From: Symbiodinium natans | Taxonomy: Eukaryota; Sar; Dinophyceae; Suessiales; Symbiodiniaceae | Direction: 5' to 3' | Assembly (NCBI GenBank): GCA_905221605.1 | Contig: CAJNDS010002363.1 | Coordinates: 275,589-339,588 of the forward strand | Length of the DNA stretch: 64,000 bases | Part shown: positions 44,801-54,872 of the stretch, in pieces | Layout: each line of letters begins with the position of its first letter | Numbering within the stretch: position 1 is the stretch's first letter | Translations under genes and position numbers: made by a program | The notes under the pieces: model-generated | What the model saw: only the letters and a program-made list of their open reading frames with translations | What the model was told of the DNA's origin: nothing | Database searches by the model: none

Positions 44801-46592
44801 CCTCAACCCCAAAAAGTAACCAAGCTCTATGAACCTGAACAGCGCAGGAAGCCCTTAACCCTACTAGATTGGCATTGTTCCTACTGCGGGCTCCTGCTCT
44901 TACATGACGGCTGTCAACGAACGTGGGATGCTCTACCCATCCAGATGCCCAAGCCCTGACGAACCCTCAGTCCGAAACGATCTCAGAGACGTTTGTCACT
45001 CTTAAGCTCTGCCTGGCGTGCTTCTAGTACCCCCCAAAACAATCATACATACCATGCAATCACAAATTACAAAAGGAATTCCCCTAGACTTACACTCATC
45101 CCTACTGCACATGCTTTTGGGCAGCTGATCTTTATGGTGAGTTGCGTGCCTCAAGGAACTACAGTACCCCGAACACCACTCCTGCGGCTTGGTTACACCC
45201 TAAACCCTAAGTCCTAAACTAGGGTTAAGGGTTTAGGGTTTAGGGTTCAGGGTTTAGGGTTTAGGGTTTAGGGCCCTAAACCCTAAGGGTTCGGGCGGGG
45301 TTTACCCAGCAGAACAAGCAGCACACCGTGGAAAGCCCATACAATCTACAAAAGCTGGCGCCGACGGAACTTCTCAACCTTCAAATTCTCCAGCCCTAGC
45401 CCTAGACCCCAAACCCTAAACCGCCTAGACCCCTAGACCCCTAGACCCCTAACCCTAAACCCTAAACCCTAAACCCTAAACCCTAAACCCTAAACCGCAA
45501 AAAGCATCGAACATCCTCCCCCCCCCCCCCCCCCCCCCCCCCCACGCCCCTTCCCTCTCTCGCCCCCAAGGGCCGAGCAGGCCACGATGGAAACATTGCT
45601 TGGCAGAACCCGGTTCAGGTGCCTGGTGGAAGGAAGCAGCAAGTTGAAGGAACCCTAAACCCTAAACCCTAAACCCTAAACCCTAAACCCTTTTGCAACC
45701 CTAAGCCCTAAACCCTAAACCCTTTTGCAACCCTAAACCCTAAACCCGAAACCCTAAACCCTGGTGGAAGGAAGCCTCTAATCTCAGGGTAGCTACATGG
45801 GCCCTTCATATGGTCCCTTACCTCCCTTGAAGGGTTCTGATGTAAGGGCCCTTAATTTGTGTAGGGCATGCAATGGGTATATAAGCGGTCCCCCCTTCTG
45901 AGGGCCCATACTTCATGGACCATGGAACTACCCGAAATAAGAGAGCAGCAGGTTGCAGGCTCAAACCTCCTGAATCCAAACTCCTGAACCCCGTAAGAGT
46001 GGAACAAACGAGCCCTCAATCTTGTAAGCCCGAAACTCTGAGATTTTTCTGGCCGCAACCCTACACCCTCCAAAAAAGTGTCGGGTTGATTTTAAAGGGT
46101 GTAGGGTTGATTTTTTGCTTCCTCTCCCGCATAGCTGGTTTTAGGGTTTAGAGTCCTGAGGCAGGGGCAGCTGGAAAATCGAAGGGAAGGTTTTCTTCTT
46201 GGCCAGGTCGCCCGCAGCCTCGGCAAGTCATCAGAGAATCGGTTTTTGTTTAGGCTTAGGATTTAGGGTTGCGAGTGTTGCAGGGGAGGGGTTGAGGGAA
46301 ACAACTCCCAAAGGGTTTGTTTGCTTGGGCTGTGAAGGAGATACTGTAGGAATCGTTGCAATTTAGGGCTTTCGGGGGGGGGGGGGGGGGAGGGGGGGTT
46401 TCAGAGTTGCTGGGCGAACCCTAAACCCTAAACCCTAAACCCTCAACCCTAAACCCTAAACCCTAAACCCTAAACCCTAAACCCTACACCCTAAGCGGGT
46501 GAGGGGAGGTCACCCCCAAACCCTCTAAGCCATCAACCAGGACATGCTGAGGAGACGGCGCCAAAGACGACCAGGTTCAGGTGTGAAGTGAC
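32865..46592 (-). CDS. G6PD: Glucose-6-phosphate 1-dehydrogenase, at least 16 small exons, C-terminal part not found
   Basis: Oxidises glucose-6-phosphate to 6-phosphogluconolactone with NADP+, the entry step of the oxidative pentose phosphate pathway. Exons in transcript order: 46592-46557 (or to 46560 with a GC donor), 46218-46169, 45622-45574, 45378-45350, 43597-43538, 43027-43001, 39433-39374, 38861-38826, 37805-37753, 36339-36299, 35870-35826, 35413-35378, 34530-34474, 33684-33637, 33363-33336, 32881-32865. Family motifs appear in order: LNLVVFG then AAGDLAKKKTFPSIFQ (cofactor motif GxxGDLA), LPSNVSIVACS, NRIFYLALPP split over two exons, VIVEKPFGHDLQS, VYRIDHYLAKNM (active-site DHYLxK), VLNILALRFANRELGRLFH, ADNVSIVRITFKEDIN, GRAGYFDG and YGIIR. 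Splice phases agree at every junction listed, and spacing between motifs matches human and E. coli G6PD as I recall them. Several donors are GC. The usual DHYLGKE is DHYLAKN here. The following block (D-x4-NH-x2-Q) and the rest were not located below 32865. Confidence 0.93.
33450..33600. repeat. GACACA/GAGA microsatellite
   Basis: GACACAGAGACACAGA repeats passing into GAGAGA and TATATA, in a G6PD intron. Confidence 0.95.
34012..34132. mobile_element. Family III element inside a G6PD intron
   Basis: GGTAGCCCAGAAACCATATC to GGTACCACTGGGCTACC, with GGTTGGCTACTTTATAAGGG inside. Other copies: 3052-3150, 27885-27990, 31070-31155, 43245-43335 and 58130-58215. Confidence 0.82.
34851..34990. mobile_element. 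Mini-element with AT-rich centre
   Basis: GGGAAGTTCTCTAAACTAGG and CCTACTTTAGAGAACTGCCC pair. The centre is a TATATACATATA microsatellite. Confidence 0.72.
35720..35825. repeat. Telomere-motif array forming the 5' end of a G6PD intron
   Basis: About 15 CCCTAAA units on the plus strand, TTTAGGG on the transcript strand. The preceding G6PD exon ends ...CTT AGG and the intron opens GTTTAGGG, so the array itself supplies the GT donor. Joining here to VYRIDHYL keeps phase and near-normal family spacing. Confidence 0.9.
36416..36513. mobile_element. Family II element inside a G6PD intron
   Basis: TTGGGATGTTCCCACTTATA to GGGGGGAACATCCCAA. Inner repeats CAGTCCTTTGTC and AAGGACTGTTAG pair. Confidence 0.88.
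36823..36980 (-). CDS. Unassigned open stretch within the G6PD region
   Basis: After GAGCAG| the minus frame reads YAFIHSLLTKPSSADLKTRQ, then HFLFLPGECSFVHPVYQAVL and DIDEF before TGA, 52 codons. It sits between G6PD exons at 37753 and 36339, where the family alignment leaves no room for it. It is either intronic chance or a nested gene. Confidence 0.3.
39610..39846. mobile_element. Family I element with an internal telomere array
   Basis: TATAGGAGGTTCAGGGTTAC to ACCCCTGAACCCCCAAGTAG, interrupted by TTTAGGG/TTTGGGG units at 39660-39770. Lies within a G6PD intron. Confidence 0.8.
40009..40125. repeat. Poly-G tract of about 115 bp
   Basis: Runs of 6-15 G broken by single A or C, in a G6PD intron. 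Smaller runs occur at 1570-1596, 2200-2213, 7287-7315, 32529-32560, 45517-45543 and 46375-46398. Confidence 0.95.
41094..41188. mobile_element. Family II element inside a G6PD intron
   Basis: TTGGGTTGTTCCCCTTATAC to GTATAAGGGGGAAAACCCCAA. Confidence 0.82.
41575..41672 (+). CDS. Exon candidate, strand ambiguous
   Basis: Plus frame VEAQPNALLLLSGWDEVQRG GEVLA ends at CCAG|GTGAAAGG, a good donor. The minus strand is open too (FASTLHFVPATEQQQSVGLR) but is not placed in the G6PD alignment. Confidence 0.35.
43047..43205. mobile_element. Family VII element with an internal duplication
   Basis: AATAATTACTTAAGAGTCCC...TTATGGTCCC occurs twice in a row, then TTCTAATTCTTGAGGCCCC. A single copy is at 15291-15377. 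Confidence 0.65.
43611..43749. repeat. Telomere-motif array, TTTAGGG orientation
   Basis: About 19 perfect units in a G6PD intron. A CCCTAAA block of comparable purity lies at 43436-43503, and the G6PD exon at 43538-43597 sits between them. Confidence 0.95.
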
Positions 46593-47151
46593 CTCAAGCA
46601 GTGGATCAGGGGTTCAGGGTTCAGGGTTTAGGGTTTAGGGTTAGGGTTTGTTGGGGTTTAGGGTTAGGGCTTTTAGTGGCTTAGGGTTAGGGTTTAGGGT
46701 TGAGGTGCGAGGTGACCTCAAGCAGTGGATGGAGGCCAGGGTTAGTGTTGGTTTGGGTTTAGGGTTGTTGTGGGTTTAGGGCTGTTTTGGGTCTAGGGAT
46801 TGGGGACGAGCTGAAGGCTACGAATTCGGGCTTTGCACCGTTGCCTGTTCCTGAAAGAAGGGACAATCGCGAGACTTTTTGGGGGCACCCCTAAACCCTA
46901 ATCCCTAAACCTCAAACTACCTGTTTGCAACAGGGCCTCTCATGTCCCACTAAAAGCGCCAAGCTTGGCTCGAGAAGTGGCACCACTAACGAGCGTAAAT
47001 TGTACCCAGCAGCGCAAGAACTGCTCAACAAAGACCTCCCAAAAGAAAGCCTCGGTTTCGGGTTTAGGGTTTAGGGTTTAGGGTTTAGGGTTTAGGGTTT
47101 AGCCCAACCCAGGCCGGAGACACAAACCGAGTGCCTTGCATTTCGCCTCAC

Positions 47152-47210
47152 CTGCGCGGTGGTCACCTCGGCGGCGGCATGAATCGGGACACCTCTCAGA
47201 ATCACAACTC
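47152..47210 (-). CDS. Exon just upstream of G6PD, perhaps its 5' coding part
   Basis: AAAAAG| acceptor, then VVILRGVPIHAAAEVTTAQ and a clean CAG|GTGAGG donor. It ends in phase 0, the phase in which the first recognised G6PD exon begins. It may encode an N-terminal extension of G6PD or the end of a separate gene; I recognise no domain. Confidence 0.55.
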
Positions 47211-47352
47211 CTTTTTGGATCAGTGTTATCCCCATAGGCCCTTGCCATATTTAGACTACCTGCGGGCTGGTTGATGCCTACCCAGCAAAGTTTGTGAGAA
47301 GCCAGGGTACTCAAAAAGAACCACCGGCCAAGAGGGACTTTGCCCCTCAGGC

Positions 47353-47434
47353 CCTGGCATAGCGACACTGGGTGACGTAGGCCAGGGGTGTCAGCTCGTC
47401 GTCGTCATCGGAAATGTTCTGCACCAGCTTCCCG
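47353..47434 (-). CDS. Exon candidate with acidic stretch
   Basis: Minus-strand frame reads FGKLVQNISDDDDELTPLAY then VTQCRYAR. Codon choice is strongly G/C-ending. A GC donor (AGG|GCCTGAGG) is possible. It lies upstream of the 47152-47210 exon on the same strand; no family recognised. Confidence 0.5.
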
Positions 47435-47622
47435 AACCCTGGGGCCCTCAACCCCTAATCAAGTCGCAAAGCCACACTGCAGGGTCACTAGGGTTTAGGG
47501 TTTAGGGTTTAGGGTTTAGCCTTTGGGGCTGAGGTCATGGTATGTTGGGATGCTTCGATCTAAGGTTTGCAACGTCAAGGGCCCGTTCAGCCTTTAGTCC
47601 TGAGCTGTTCAGATCCAGAAAG

Positions 47623-47685
47623 TGCTATTTGCTGAAGAACCCCCCTATATTACCCTTGTAATGTTTGGGGGTTCGTAAGCAAATG
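47623..47685. mobile_element. Very short mini-element
   Basis: GCTATTTGCTGAAGAACCCCC and GGGGGTTCGTAAGCAAATGG form a near-perfect hairpin of about 63 bp. A related pair brackets 29581-29830. Confidence 0.6.
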
Positions 47686-47814
47686 GTAGCAAAGCTTTCG
47701 AAACAGAACAGGACGAGGGCCTATACCATCAAGCGCGAGTCCAAATCCCACATCAGGAAAGCAAGGACATTTCCACGGGTCAGTGCTTGCGGTCCTCAAG
47801 CAAACGCAAATGGC

Positions 47815-47905
47815 CCCTAAACCCTACTTAATTGTCCGAATAAGGTTATAACCATAGTTACCCTTCTTATAACCCTACTTGTGCCCATGAACCTCCAAGT
47901 AAACC
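47815..47905. mobile_element. Family I element, left end degraded
   Basis: Core GGTTATAACCATAGTTACCC and right end CCCATGAACCTCCAAGTA. Adjoins the exon at 47906. Confidence 0.7.
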
Positions 47906-47945
47906 TGCAATTGCGCGCCAGTAGTCTGCCAAGTCTTGCGCTGTC
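47906..47945 (-). CDS. Exon abutting an introner-like element
   Basis: Minus frame AQDLADYWRAIAG ends at TTGCAG|GTTTACTTGGAGGTTC, so the donor lies at the edge of the mini-element at 47815-47905. Other frames are also open over this short span. Confidence 0.4.
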
Positions 47946-48417
47946 TAGCCACGTAGACTTTGAGACTTCTCGTCTACACCCTAAACTGCCCGAAAATTTG
48001 TCAATCCACTCTTGTATCTCCTAAACCCGTTGCTTTTGTATCCAATGCGTGGGACCACACTCTGAACGCAATATGGCCCGACAACCTCTACTGCCCCGCC
48101 ACAAGTTACCCATCCAGCCTGTTTCGTCAGCGATTTACTGCAGGGCCAGGGACATCCAAAGACGGCACCCCCCCTACACCCTACCCAGGGCTTACCTGGA
48201 GAACCCAATGATCCCCAAAAGGGTTCACGGTTCATATTACCTTAATAGTTATAGGTAGCATAGGGTTTTTGACACCAATTTTAGCCTTCAAGGTAGCAGG
48301 ATCGGTCCTAAACCCTAGGTCCTAAACCCTAAACCCTAAACCCTAAACCCTAAACCCTAAACCCTAAACCCTAAACCCTGAACCCTAAACCCTAAACCTG
48401 TCCCCAGGTAGTTTTGG

Positions 48418-48510
48418 ACCGAAGACTGATGTGGCATACATCGAAGAATCAAGAGTCGAAAAGCGACTCAGGGAGGACACGATATTGAAGCACCTCAGGG
48501 TCTCCGCCAA
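48418..48510 (+). CDS. Exon candidate
   Basis: Plus frame PKTDVAYIEESRVEKRLRED TILKHLRVS, charged and helical. The minus strand alternative (GDPEVLQYRVLPESLFDS then TGA) is shorter. Confidence 0.38.
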
Positions 48511-49583
48511 CCCTAAACCCTAAACCCTAAACCCTAAACCCCAAACCCTAAACCCTAAACCCCTAAACCCCTAAATCCCAAACCCCAAACCCCAAACCCC
48601 AAACCCTAAAACCTAAACCCTAGACCCGAACCCCCCCCCTTCTCAGGAAAACGACAGAGGGGATGCTTGGGAGCTTGGGGGGGGGGGGGGTGGGTGGGGG
48701 GGTTTTGTCCCGCCCTAGAGGGCCCTAAACCTTTTGCATCCCGTCGCCGAACCCGTAATCCCAAAACCTAAAACCCTAACCCTAACCCCTCCTCCCCTCG
48801 CCAAAAAAAACAAGGAAACCGCCTAAACCCCACAAGCCAGTCCTACTGGTTCTTGGTAGGGAAGGAGGGACCTCCTAGGCTCTAGAATCATTGAATGAAA
48901 GGGTTTATAGAAAAGGGATACAACGTACCCAACTCCCTGATTCCCACCATTCAACATTCGCCTTTGTTGAGCATTGACACTGGACTTGCTGCCAGCCCTA
49001 AACCCTAACCCGAAATCCCAAAACCCTGAATCCTAAGTCCTAAACACCCTAAACACCCTAAAAGCTCTAAACCCTGGGCAAAAGCATAACAAAAAGGACC
49101 TGCGCCTGAGCCTTTCAAGGGTACAGCTTGGACCCATAAGTACCCTTTAAAGAGAAGATACGGAGGGCTTACTTAGGGATGGGATTGCAACAAGATCCCT
49201 TCCAAGCCCATGCTGAAACCTAAGCCCTCACTCTCCGAAACCTCGAAAGCCTAGGCCCGAAGCCCTAAACCCAAGATCCTAACCCCTAAACCCCTAAACC
49301 CTAACCCCTAAACCCATAAGCCCTAAGATCCTAAACCCTAAACCCTAAACCCTCAACCCTAAGCCCTAAGATCCTAATTAAACTCTCAAGCCCAACGACT
49401 TGTCCTAAACCCTCAGCCGTAACCCTAAACCCTAAACCCTAAACCCTAACCCCACCCTCCGAAAGGTCCTGAGCCGCAACTTTCCCTTGCGAGCATGCCT
49501 TGGTCAGTCAGCCAGGAGTTTAGAGTTTTTGTGGGTTTGGGGTTTGGGGTTTAGGGTTTAGGGTTTAGGGTTTAGGGCTACAG

Positions 49584-49650
49584 GCGAAGACTGTTGTGTT
49601 GGCACCCTACCAAGCTGACCAACAACCGTTTCCGGACGACAAAATACCAG
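49584..49650 (+). CDS. Exon candidate
   Basis: CTACAG| acceptor, AKTVVLAPYQADQQPFPDDK IP and donor CAG|GTGGGAG, with phase consistent at both ends. A second plus segment, about 49770-49866, reads IKSRVNNQYDEHRSTLLPGS; the two lie on either side of a telomere block. Confidence 0.48.
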
Positions 49651-50227
49651 GTGGGAGATGTAAGGCAGCCTCTTGGAGTGGATCCGGCCTGGTTGTGTCA
49701 AGAAAGGTTTAGGGTTGAGGGTTTAGGGTTTAGGGTTTACGGTTTAGGGTTTAGGGTCTCAACCAACCATGAATGCGCAAGAATAAAGAGCCGGGTGAAC
49801 AACCAATACGACGAACACAGGAGCACCTTGCTGCCTGGCAGCTTGCGCTCTGCCTTTGTTTGGGTACCCTAAACCCTACACCCTAAACCTAAACCCTAAA
49901 CCCTAAACCCTAAACCCTAAAATTAAACCCTAAACCCTAAACCCTAAAATCCCCGACCCCCTAGGTTCCCCCATAATTGAGGCTTTAAGGAGAACTAAGC
50001 CTAATTAAGGTTATTTCAGGGGGAGGGGATATCGTAGGGGGACCCACGATTCTTTGCTGCGAAGCCTGGCCCTGAACCCTGCGCTTAAACAAAGACAGGT
50101 GTTGCCTTGGCGCGCGCAAACCTTCAAAGTGCGCCGCAGAAGTGTATAAAATATAAAGCTAAGATCCAGACCTCAATCCCTGATGGGCCAAAAATGCGTT
50201 CAAGAGCTCCGATTCAAAACCCTCATG

Positions 50228-50335
50228 GCAAATTCACATGAGGGCTCCAGGGCCGAGCTCGGGACGCGAAGCCGGCCAGGGTGTCAGTGGCCGCCGGGTT
50301 GTCGCTGCTGGCAGGGCGTCTTGATGTTGCAAAGC
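50228..50335 (-). CDS. C-terminal exon candidate
   Basis: Minus frame reads PASSDNPAATDTLAGFASRA RPWSPHVNLP then TGA, with very high G/C at third positions. Low-complexity and Ala-rich. No family recognised. Confidence 0.48.
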
Positions 50336-50399
50336 ACCAGACTTGGGCCACCCCTTTCTCTGGTTTAGGGTTTATGGGGTTATAGGGCATTGGGTTTAG

Positions 50400-51640
50400 G
50401 GCTTGGGGAAGTTTAGGGTTTAGAAGGGTTTAGGGATTGAGGCGAGCTTCCCTCAGGCGCCATGTGATTCGGGTTAGGTCGGTGAGCGCAACTTCATGCT
50501 CAGGATTTCGGGCTTCGACAAAACTACCAGCATCCCCCCCAAAAAAAGACCGTTCGTAGGGTTAATTATGAGGATTATAGGGCCTAATAGCCCGTGCTGG
50601 TAAACTCAGAAGCACGAGCCAAACAGCCCAACACCCTTAACCCTTAACCCTCAACCTGAAATCCCTATGAACACCCCTGGCTGATGCGCTGTTCTGCGGG
50701 GTCTGCACGGGAAAGCCTCACTAGATCCAACAGGCTTCCAAACGATAGCCCTAAACCCTAAACCCCAAACCCCAAACCCCAAGCCCTAAGCCCTAAGCCC
50801 TAAGCCCTAAACCCTAAACCCTAAACCCTAAACCCAAGCAGGGCCCCTCCGGGCTTCATGTTCTGTCGTCAACATCTTCTGACGACCCAACGGTTCATCA
50901 GCGAGCCACAGACCCTACTAGGGCTTAGGGTTAGGGTTTAGGGTCCTACACTAAGCCCGAAACCCGAAACCCAAAATGCCCCAAAACAGCCCCAAAGTCC
51001 CTTTGCAACTTTGCAGAGGTCCAGGCCCGGAAAAGCAACCCTGAACCCTAAAACCCAAACCCCAAACCCCTAAACCCCTAAACCCCTAAACCCCTAAACC
51101 CCGAAACCCCTAAACCCCTAAACCCCTAAACCCCTAAACCCCTCCTAAACCCTAAACCCTAAACCCTGAACCCCTAAACCCCTCCTAAACCCTAAACCCT
51201 AAACCCTAAACCCCTAAACCCTAAACCCTAAACCCTGAACCCTGAACCCCCGACTCGGAGCCTGATCAGGCGCAGGAGTGCCGACGGATCTTCATCATCA
51301 TGGACTGGGGAGCAGGGCCTGGGTACAGGGTTTAGGGCTTAGGGCCTCTAGGGTTTCGGGTTTTGGGCTTATGGCCTGTAGGGTTTCGGGTTGAGGGCTT
51401 AGGGCCTGTAGGGTTTCGGGTTTAGGGCTCATGGTTTAGGAAGGAGTGGGGCTTAGGTTTTTTTGTTTTAATCTAGGTTTTTGGGTTTGGGAAGTCTGTG
51501 GTTTAGGCTTTCGGGGTTTATCTATTCTCCCTTATTGGGCTTAGGAGAATCATATTTAGGAACCTACACCCTAAACCCTAAACCCTAATTTAAACCCTAA
51601 ACACTAAACCCTAAACCCTAAAGATCAAACGCTTCCTCCA
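50400..51640. other. Telomere-motif-rich stretch without a confident gene
   Basis: Degenerate blocks dominate, including a run of CCCCTAAA 8-mers at about 51060-51170 (an extra C relative to the canonical motif). A family XI fragment is at 50545-50610. Confidence 0.6.
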
Positions 51641-51772
51641 GTGAATGCGCGGCGCAGCCCCGAAGAATTGCAGCAAAGTCCTCAGTGAGGCTTCACTAGG
51701 ATGGCCCTTTGACCCTCCGAAAATTATTCCTAGGGTTTGGGGTTTAGGGCGTAGGGCTTAGGGTTCCTAAAT

Positions 51773-52078
51773 ATGATCCTCCTAAGCCCAATACAGGAAA
51801 ATATACAGTTTCCCAAGGGCCGGCCTACCGAGTTCAGGGAGACGTATGATTCTGGGGCCGCTGCGAGCTCCAGTGTTCCTGGAAGTTTGGGGCAGCAGGG
51901 GGCTTCAGATTGTGCAACGAAGCTGCCCGGAAACTGTCTCCACAGGAGTCAGGATTCTGGGCGGCCTGATTCAAAAAGGGTTTGTCCTGCTGTTGTTCTT
52001 TTCTGCTTCCAATTGAAGACGATGGGGTATGTGGGGCAGATGACTCAGGCCGATTTTTCCTCGCGGAGAAGGTCTTGA
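51773..52078 (+). CDS. Open frame of 101 codons, doubtful
   Basis: One of the longer frames outside the ankyrin array. Ser/Gly/Gln-rich in the middle (GAAASSSVPGSLGQQGASD) and ends FSSRRRS. Starts amid telomere-like sequence. No homology recognised; chance is possible. Confidence 0.25.
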   Translation: MILLSPIQENIQFPKGRPTEFRETYDSGAAASSSVPGSLGQQGASDCATKLPGNCLHRSQDSGRPDSKRVCPAVVLFCFQLKTMGYVGQMTQADFSSRRRS

Positions 52079-52184
52079 TCAGTTCCTGTCTCCCCTGAAC
52101 TCCATGTTGCGAGGTTGTTGCGTTAGAGGCTCCAGGACTTCTGCGGAACTAGCCGCTGTGCGAATGGCAAGTGAACCAGCTTAC

Positions 52185-52237
52185 CTGCCGACGTGGAAGA
52201 ATCTTCGCTGAACCAATTGCGCATATTTCCCGAAACG
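52185..52237 (-). CDS. Short exon candidate
   Basis: GAGCAG| acceptor, FREICAIGSAKILPRRQ and a consensus CAG|GTAAGC donor. Alternative frame VSGNMRNWFSEDSSTSAG over the same bases. Confidence 0.45.
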
Positions 52238-52570
52238 CTGCTCCCTAAACCCCCCCAAAAAAACGCCGGGGTCCCCCGAAACCGGTGTGCCAGAATGCGG
52301 GTCCTGGTCGCCAAGGAATATCACCTCAAGGCCAGGGTATCACAGGTGCACCGATGGCAACCCTAGGCCTGAATTCGAAACCTTATACACCCTAAACCCC
52401 AAACCTTAAACCCTGTACACCATAAGCCGTAAACATCAATCCCCAAAATCCTGAATCCTAAGCCCTCAACCCAGCAACCCCCCCCCCCCCAACAAACAGC
52501 GCAGGGCTTTGATCAACAGAGGCCCCCCACCCATGATCGAATATCGGGTGTATCGTTTTTAAAGGTACAA

Positions 52571-52671
52571 GTTGGGATGTTCCCCCTTATACTATCAGTC
52601 CTTTCTAGGGATTATAATAGGGGGTACTACAATCCCTATAGAGGACTGTTGGAATAAGCAGAACATCCCAA
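52571..52671. mobile_element. Family II element
   Basis: TTGGGATGTTCCCCCTTATA to GCAGAACATCCCAA. Other copies or fragments: 23345-23490, 33026-33115, 40360-40392 and 57211-57230. Confidence 0.85.
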
Positions 52672-52984
52672 GGCACAAGCATTGAAATCTTTTGGGGACT
52701 TGGGGACGTTAGGCGCTTAGGGCTTAGGGTTTCGGATTCGGACTTCAGGGCTTAGGGTTTCGGATTCGGACTTCAAGGCTGTAGGCTTAAGGCTTAGGAT
52801 TAAGGCCTTAATTTAAGATGTGGCTCCAGGTCTTTCAGGGTTTACTTGTTCTAATCTCCGGGGTTCAGGGTTAGGGTTGAGGACGTGGGGCTTCAGGGTT
52901 TAGGATTCAGGTTTAGGCCTTCTGAAAGGTTTCGAGGTTTAGGGCTTGTAGGGCTCAGTGATAAGGCTTTTAGGGTCCAAAATT

Positions 52985-53075
52985 TTGTTGGCCAGGTGTT
53001 GTCTGGGCTGTGCACCACGTGCCCCGCGCTGCGGTAGACGGAGAGGTTGACGGCCACCCTCTTCGGCACCTTCCA
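52985..53075 (-). CDS. Exon candidate
   Basis: Minus frame VPKRVAVNLSVYRSAGHVVH SPDNTWPTKFW with almost every codon ending in G or C. Two other minus frames are open, but with weaker codon bias. No family recognised. Confidence 0.48.
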
Positions 53076-53654
53076 TGGGGGGGGTGGGTGGCTCGATTCT
53101 GTTGGGCCGAAAAAAACTTTCAAGCCACTGCTTGGGGGTTCAAGATTTGCGTAAGCTTCGAAGTCATACTTCGAAAAGCCCACACCAACCCAAACCCAAC
53201 TCGAATTCACCCTGCAAGCAGAACTGGCAGGCATGGGTCAAGGCATGAGTCGAACATGCACGAGGCGAACCCCCCCCTCCCGCCCCCCACGGTATTAATC
53301 CCAGACTCGTGTGCTCAAACCCCTAAACCCCAAAGCCAAAGCCTATAGATTCCTACCGATATACAAAGGTTTCGGCTTTCGGGGGCCATGCACACAGCGG
53401 AAGCACGGTGAAATCCACAGATCAGCGAGCCCACAAAGCTGAAAGGGCACCTCATACTCCGAGGTCTCAGTGCAAAGCACCTTTCCAGGGTTTAGGGTTT
53501 AGGATTTAGGATTTGGGGCTTATAGGGCTTAGTTTTTAGGGCTTGGCTGGGGTGGTGGCCAAGGTTTTGGGGTTCAAGGTGTGAGGTTTGAGGGAAGCTG
53601 TCGAAGAGAGTCTGAGTTCTGCGCAGTTCTCTACTTCCTGGTTTGTCTTGAAAG

Positions 53655-53767
53655 TTCCCTAAGGGTCCATGTACCTATAAAGTATAGATTTGGGCCCTAA
53701 AGCTACTATATAGGAACCCCTTTAAGGCCCAAGTATGTACTATATAGGTACATGGACCCTTAGGGGT
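53655..53767. mobile_element. Mini-element, long perfect ends
   Basis: CCCTAAGGGTCCATGTACCT...ATA is matched by TATATAGGTACATGGACCCTTAGGGG (shown in part) at the right. Confidence 0.82.
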
Positions 53768-53899
53768 TAGGGTGTCTTGCTGGCATGTGGCAAGAAGCTG
53801 GGAAGCAAGTCGTGGTCCGTTCGAAGCCGAAATAGTAACAGACTCATGACATTGCTTCTGGCGCCCCACAAATCCAGGATGAGTGACGCGTGAAGCTTC

Positions 53900-54010
53900 A
53901 GAAACTTCTGAATGCTTGTCATGCAGTTTCATTTGTTTCCGTCGGGAACGCACTGACTTCCGCCAGCAGCCACCAGGACAAGAAGGTGAGATAACTGAAT
54001 AGCCCCTGAT
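53900..54010 (-). CDS. Hydrophobic exon candidate
   Basis: Minus frame GLFSYLTFLSWWLLAEVSAF PTETNETA then TGA: a signal-peptide-like or membrane stretch. Another minus frame runs longer but is less protein-like. Confidence 0.32.
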
Positions 54011-54154
54011 TAGGGAAACACCATATCCCCTGTAAGCCCCCAAAACCCTAAACACCCCTAAACCCTAAACCCTAAACCCTAAACCCTAAACCCTAAACCC
54101 CAAAACCCGCAAACCCCCAGAAGCCCTGAACTCCAAGCCAAGAAGACCAGCCCA

Positions 54155-54272
54155 AAGGGTCCATTTGTATTACTATTATGGATTTAGGTACCCAAAAACC
54201 ATACTAAACAAGGTTTTGGGGTTTAGGGTTTAGGGAATTCCATAATAGTATTGCAAATGGACCCTCTGGGCA
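54155..54272. mobile_element. Mini-element containing a telomere block
   Basis: AAAGGGTCCATTTGTATTAC...TATTATGG against CCATAATAGTATTGCAAATGG. GTTTAGGGTTTAGGG sits next to the right arm. Confidence 0.75.
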
Positions 54273-54872
54273 GGGCAAAGGCCTTCAGAATCCGGGCCGA
54301 GGCGTCCATCCACCTGCCGCGTGCTGCAGCGGTTTATCCGGCGACCTCTACAGGGTTTCGTGCTTAGGACCCATAAAGGCCCTAAACCCTATAATAAACC
54401 CTATAAAACCCTATAAACCCTATAAACCCTGTAAAACCCTATAAGCCCTATAAACCCTGTAAACCCTACAAGCCCTATAAACCCTATAAACCCTATGGGG
54501 CTTAGGGATGACTTACAGTAAAACCTCAACCCCAAAAAACCCAGAAGAACTACAGGGTATAGGGTTTCGGCTCTCACGCAGGGCTTAGGTTCTAGGGTTT
54601 ACTGTAGGAGCTAGGGCAGCCAGGAGAATTTGAGACCCCAGCCAAGGGGTAGGTAAGAACTATTCTGGAGGTCTAGAAGGTTTGTGTTCTGCCTGGGGCC
54701 GGAATAGCGTGGCTTCCCCGGATCAAGCCGGATTGAAAGCCAAACCCCACAAGCTTGGGGGTTGAACGGTCTAAACTCCACAGAGCCCGGGACCCTAAAC
54801 CCTAAACCCTAAACCCTAAACCCTAAACCCTAAACCCTAAACCCTAAACCCGAAACCCTATAAACCCTAAAC

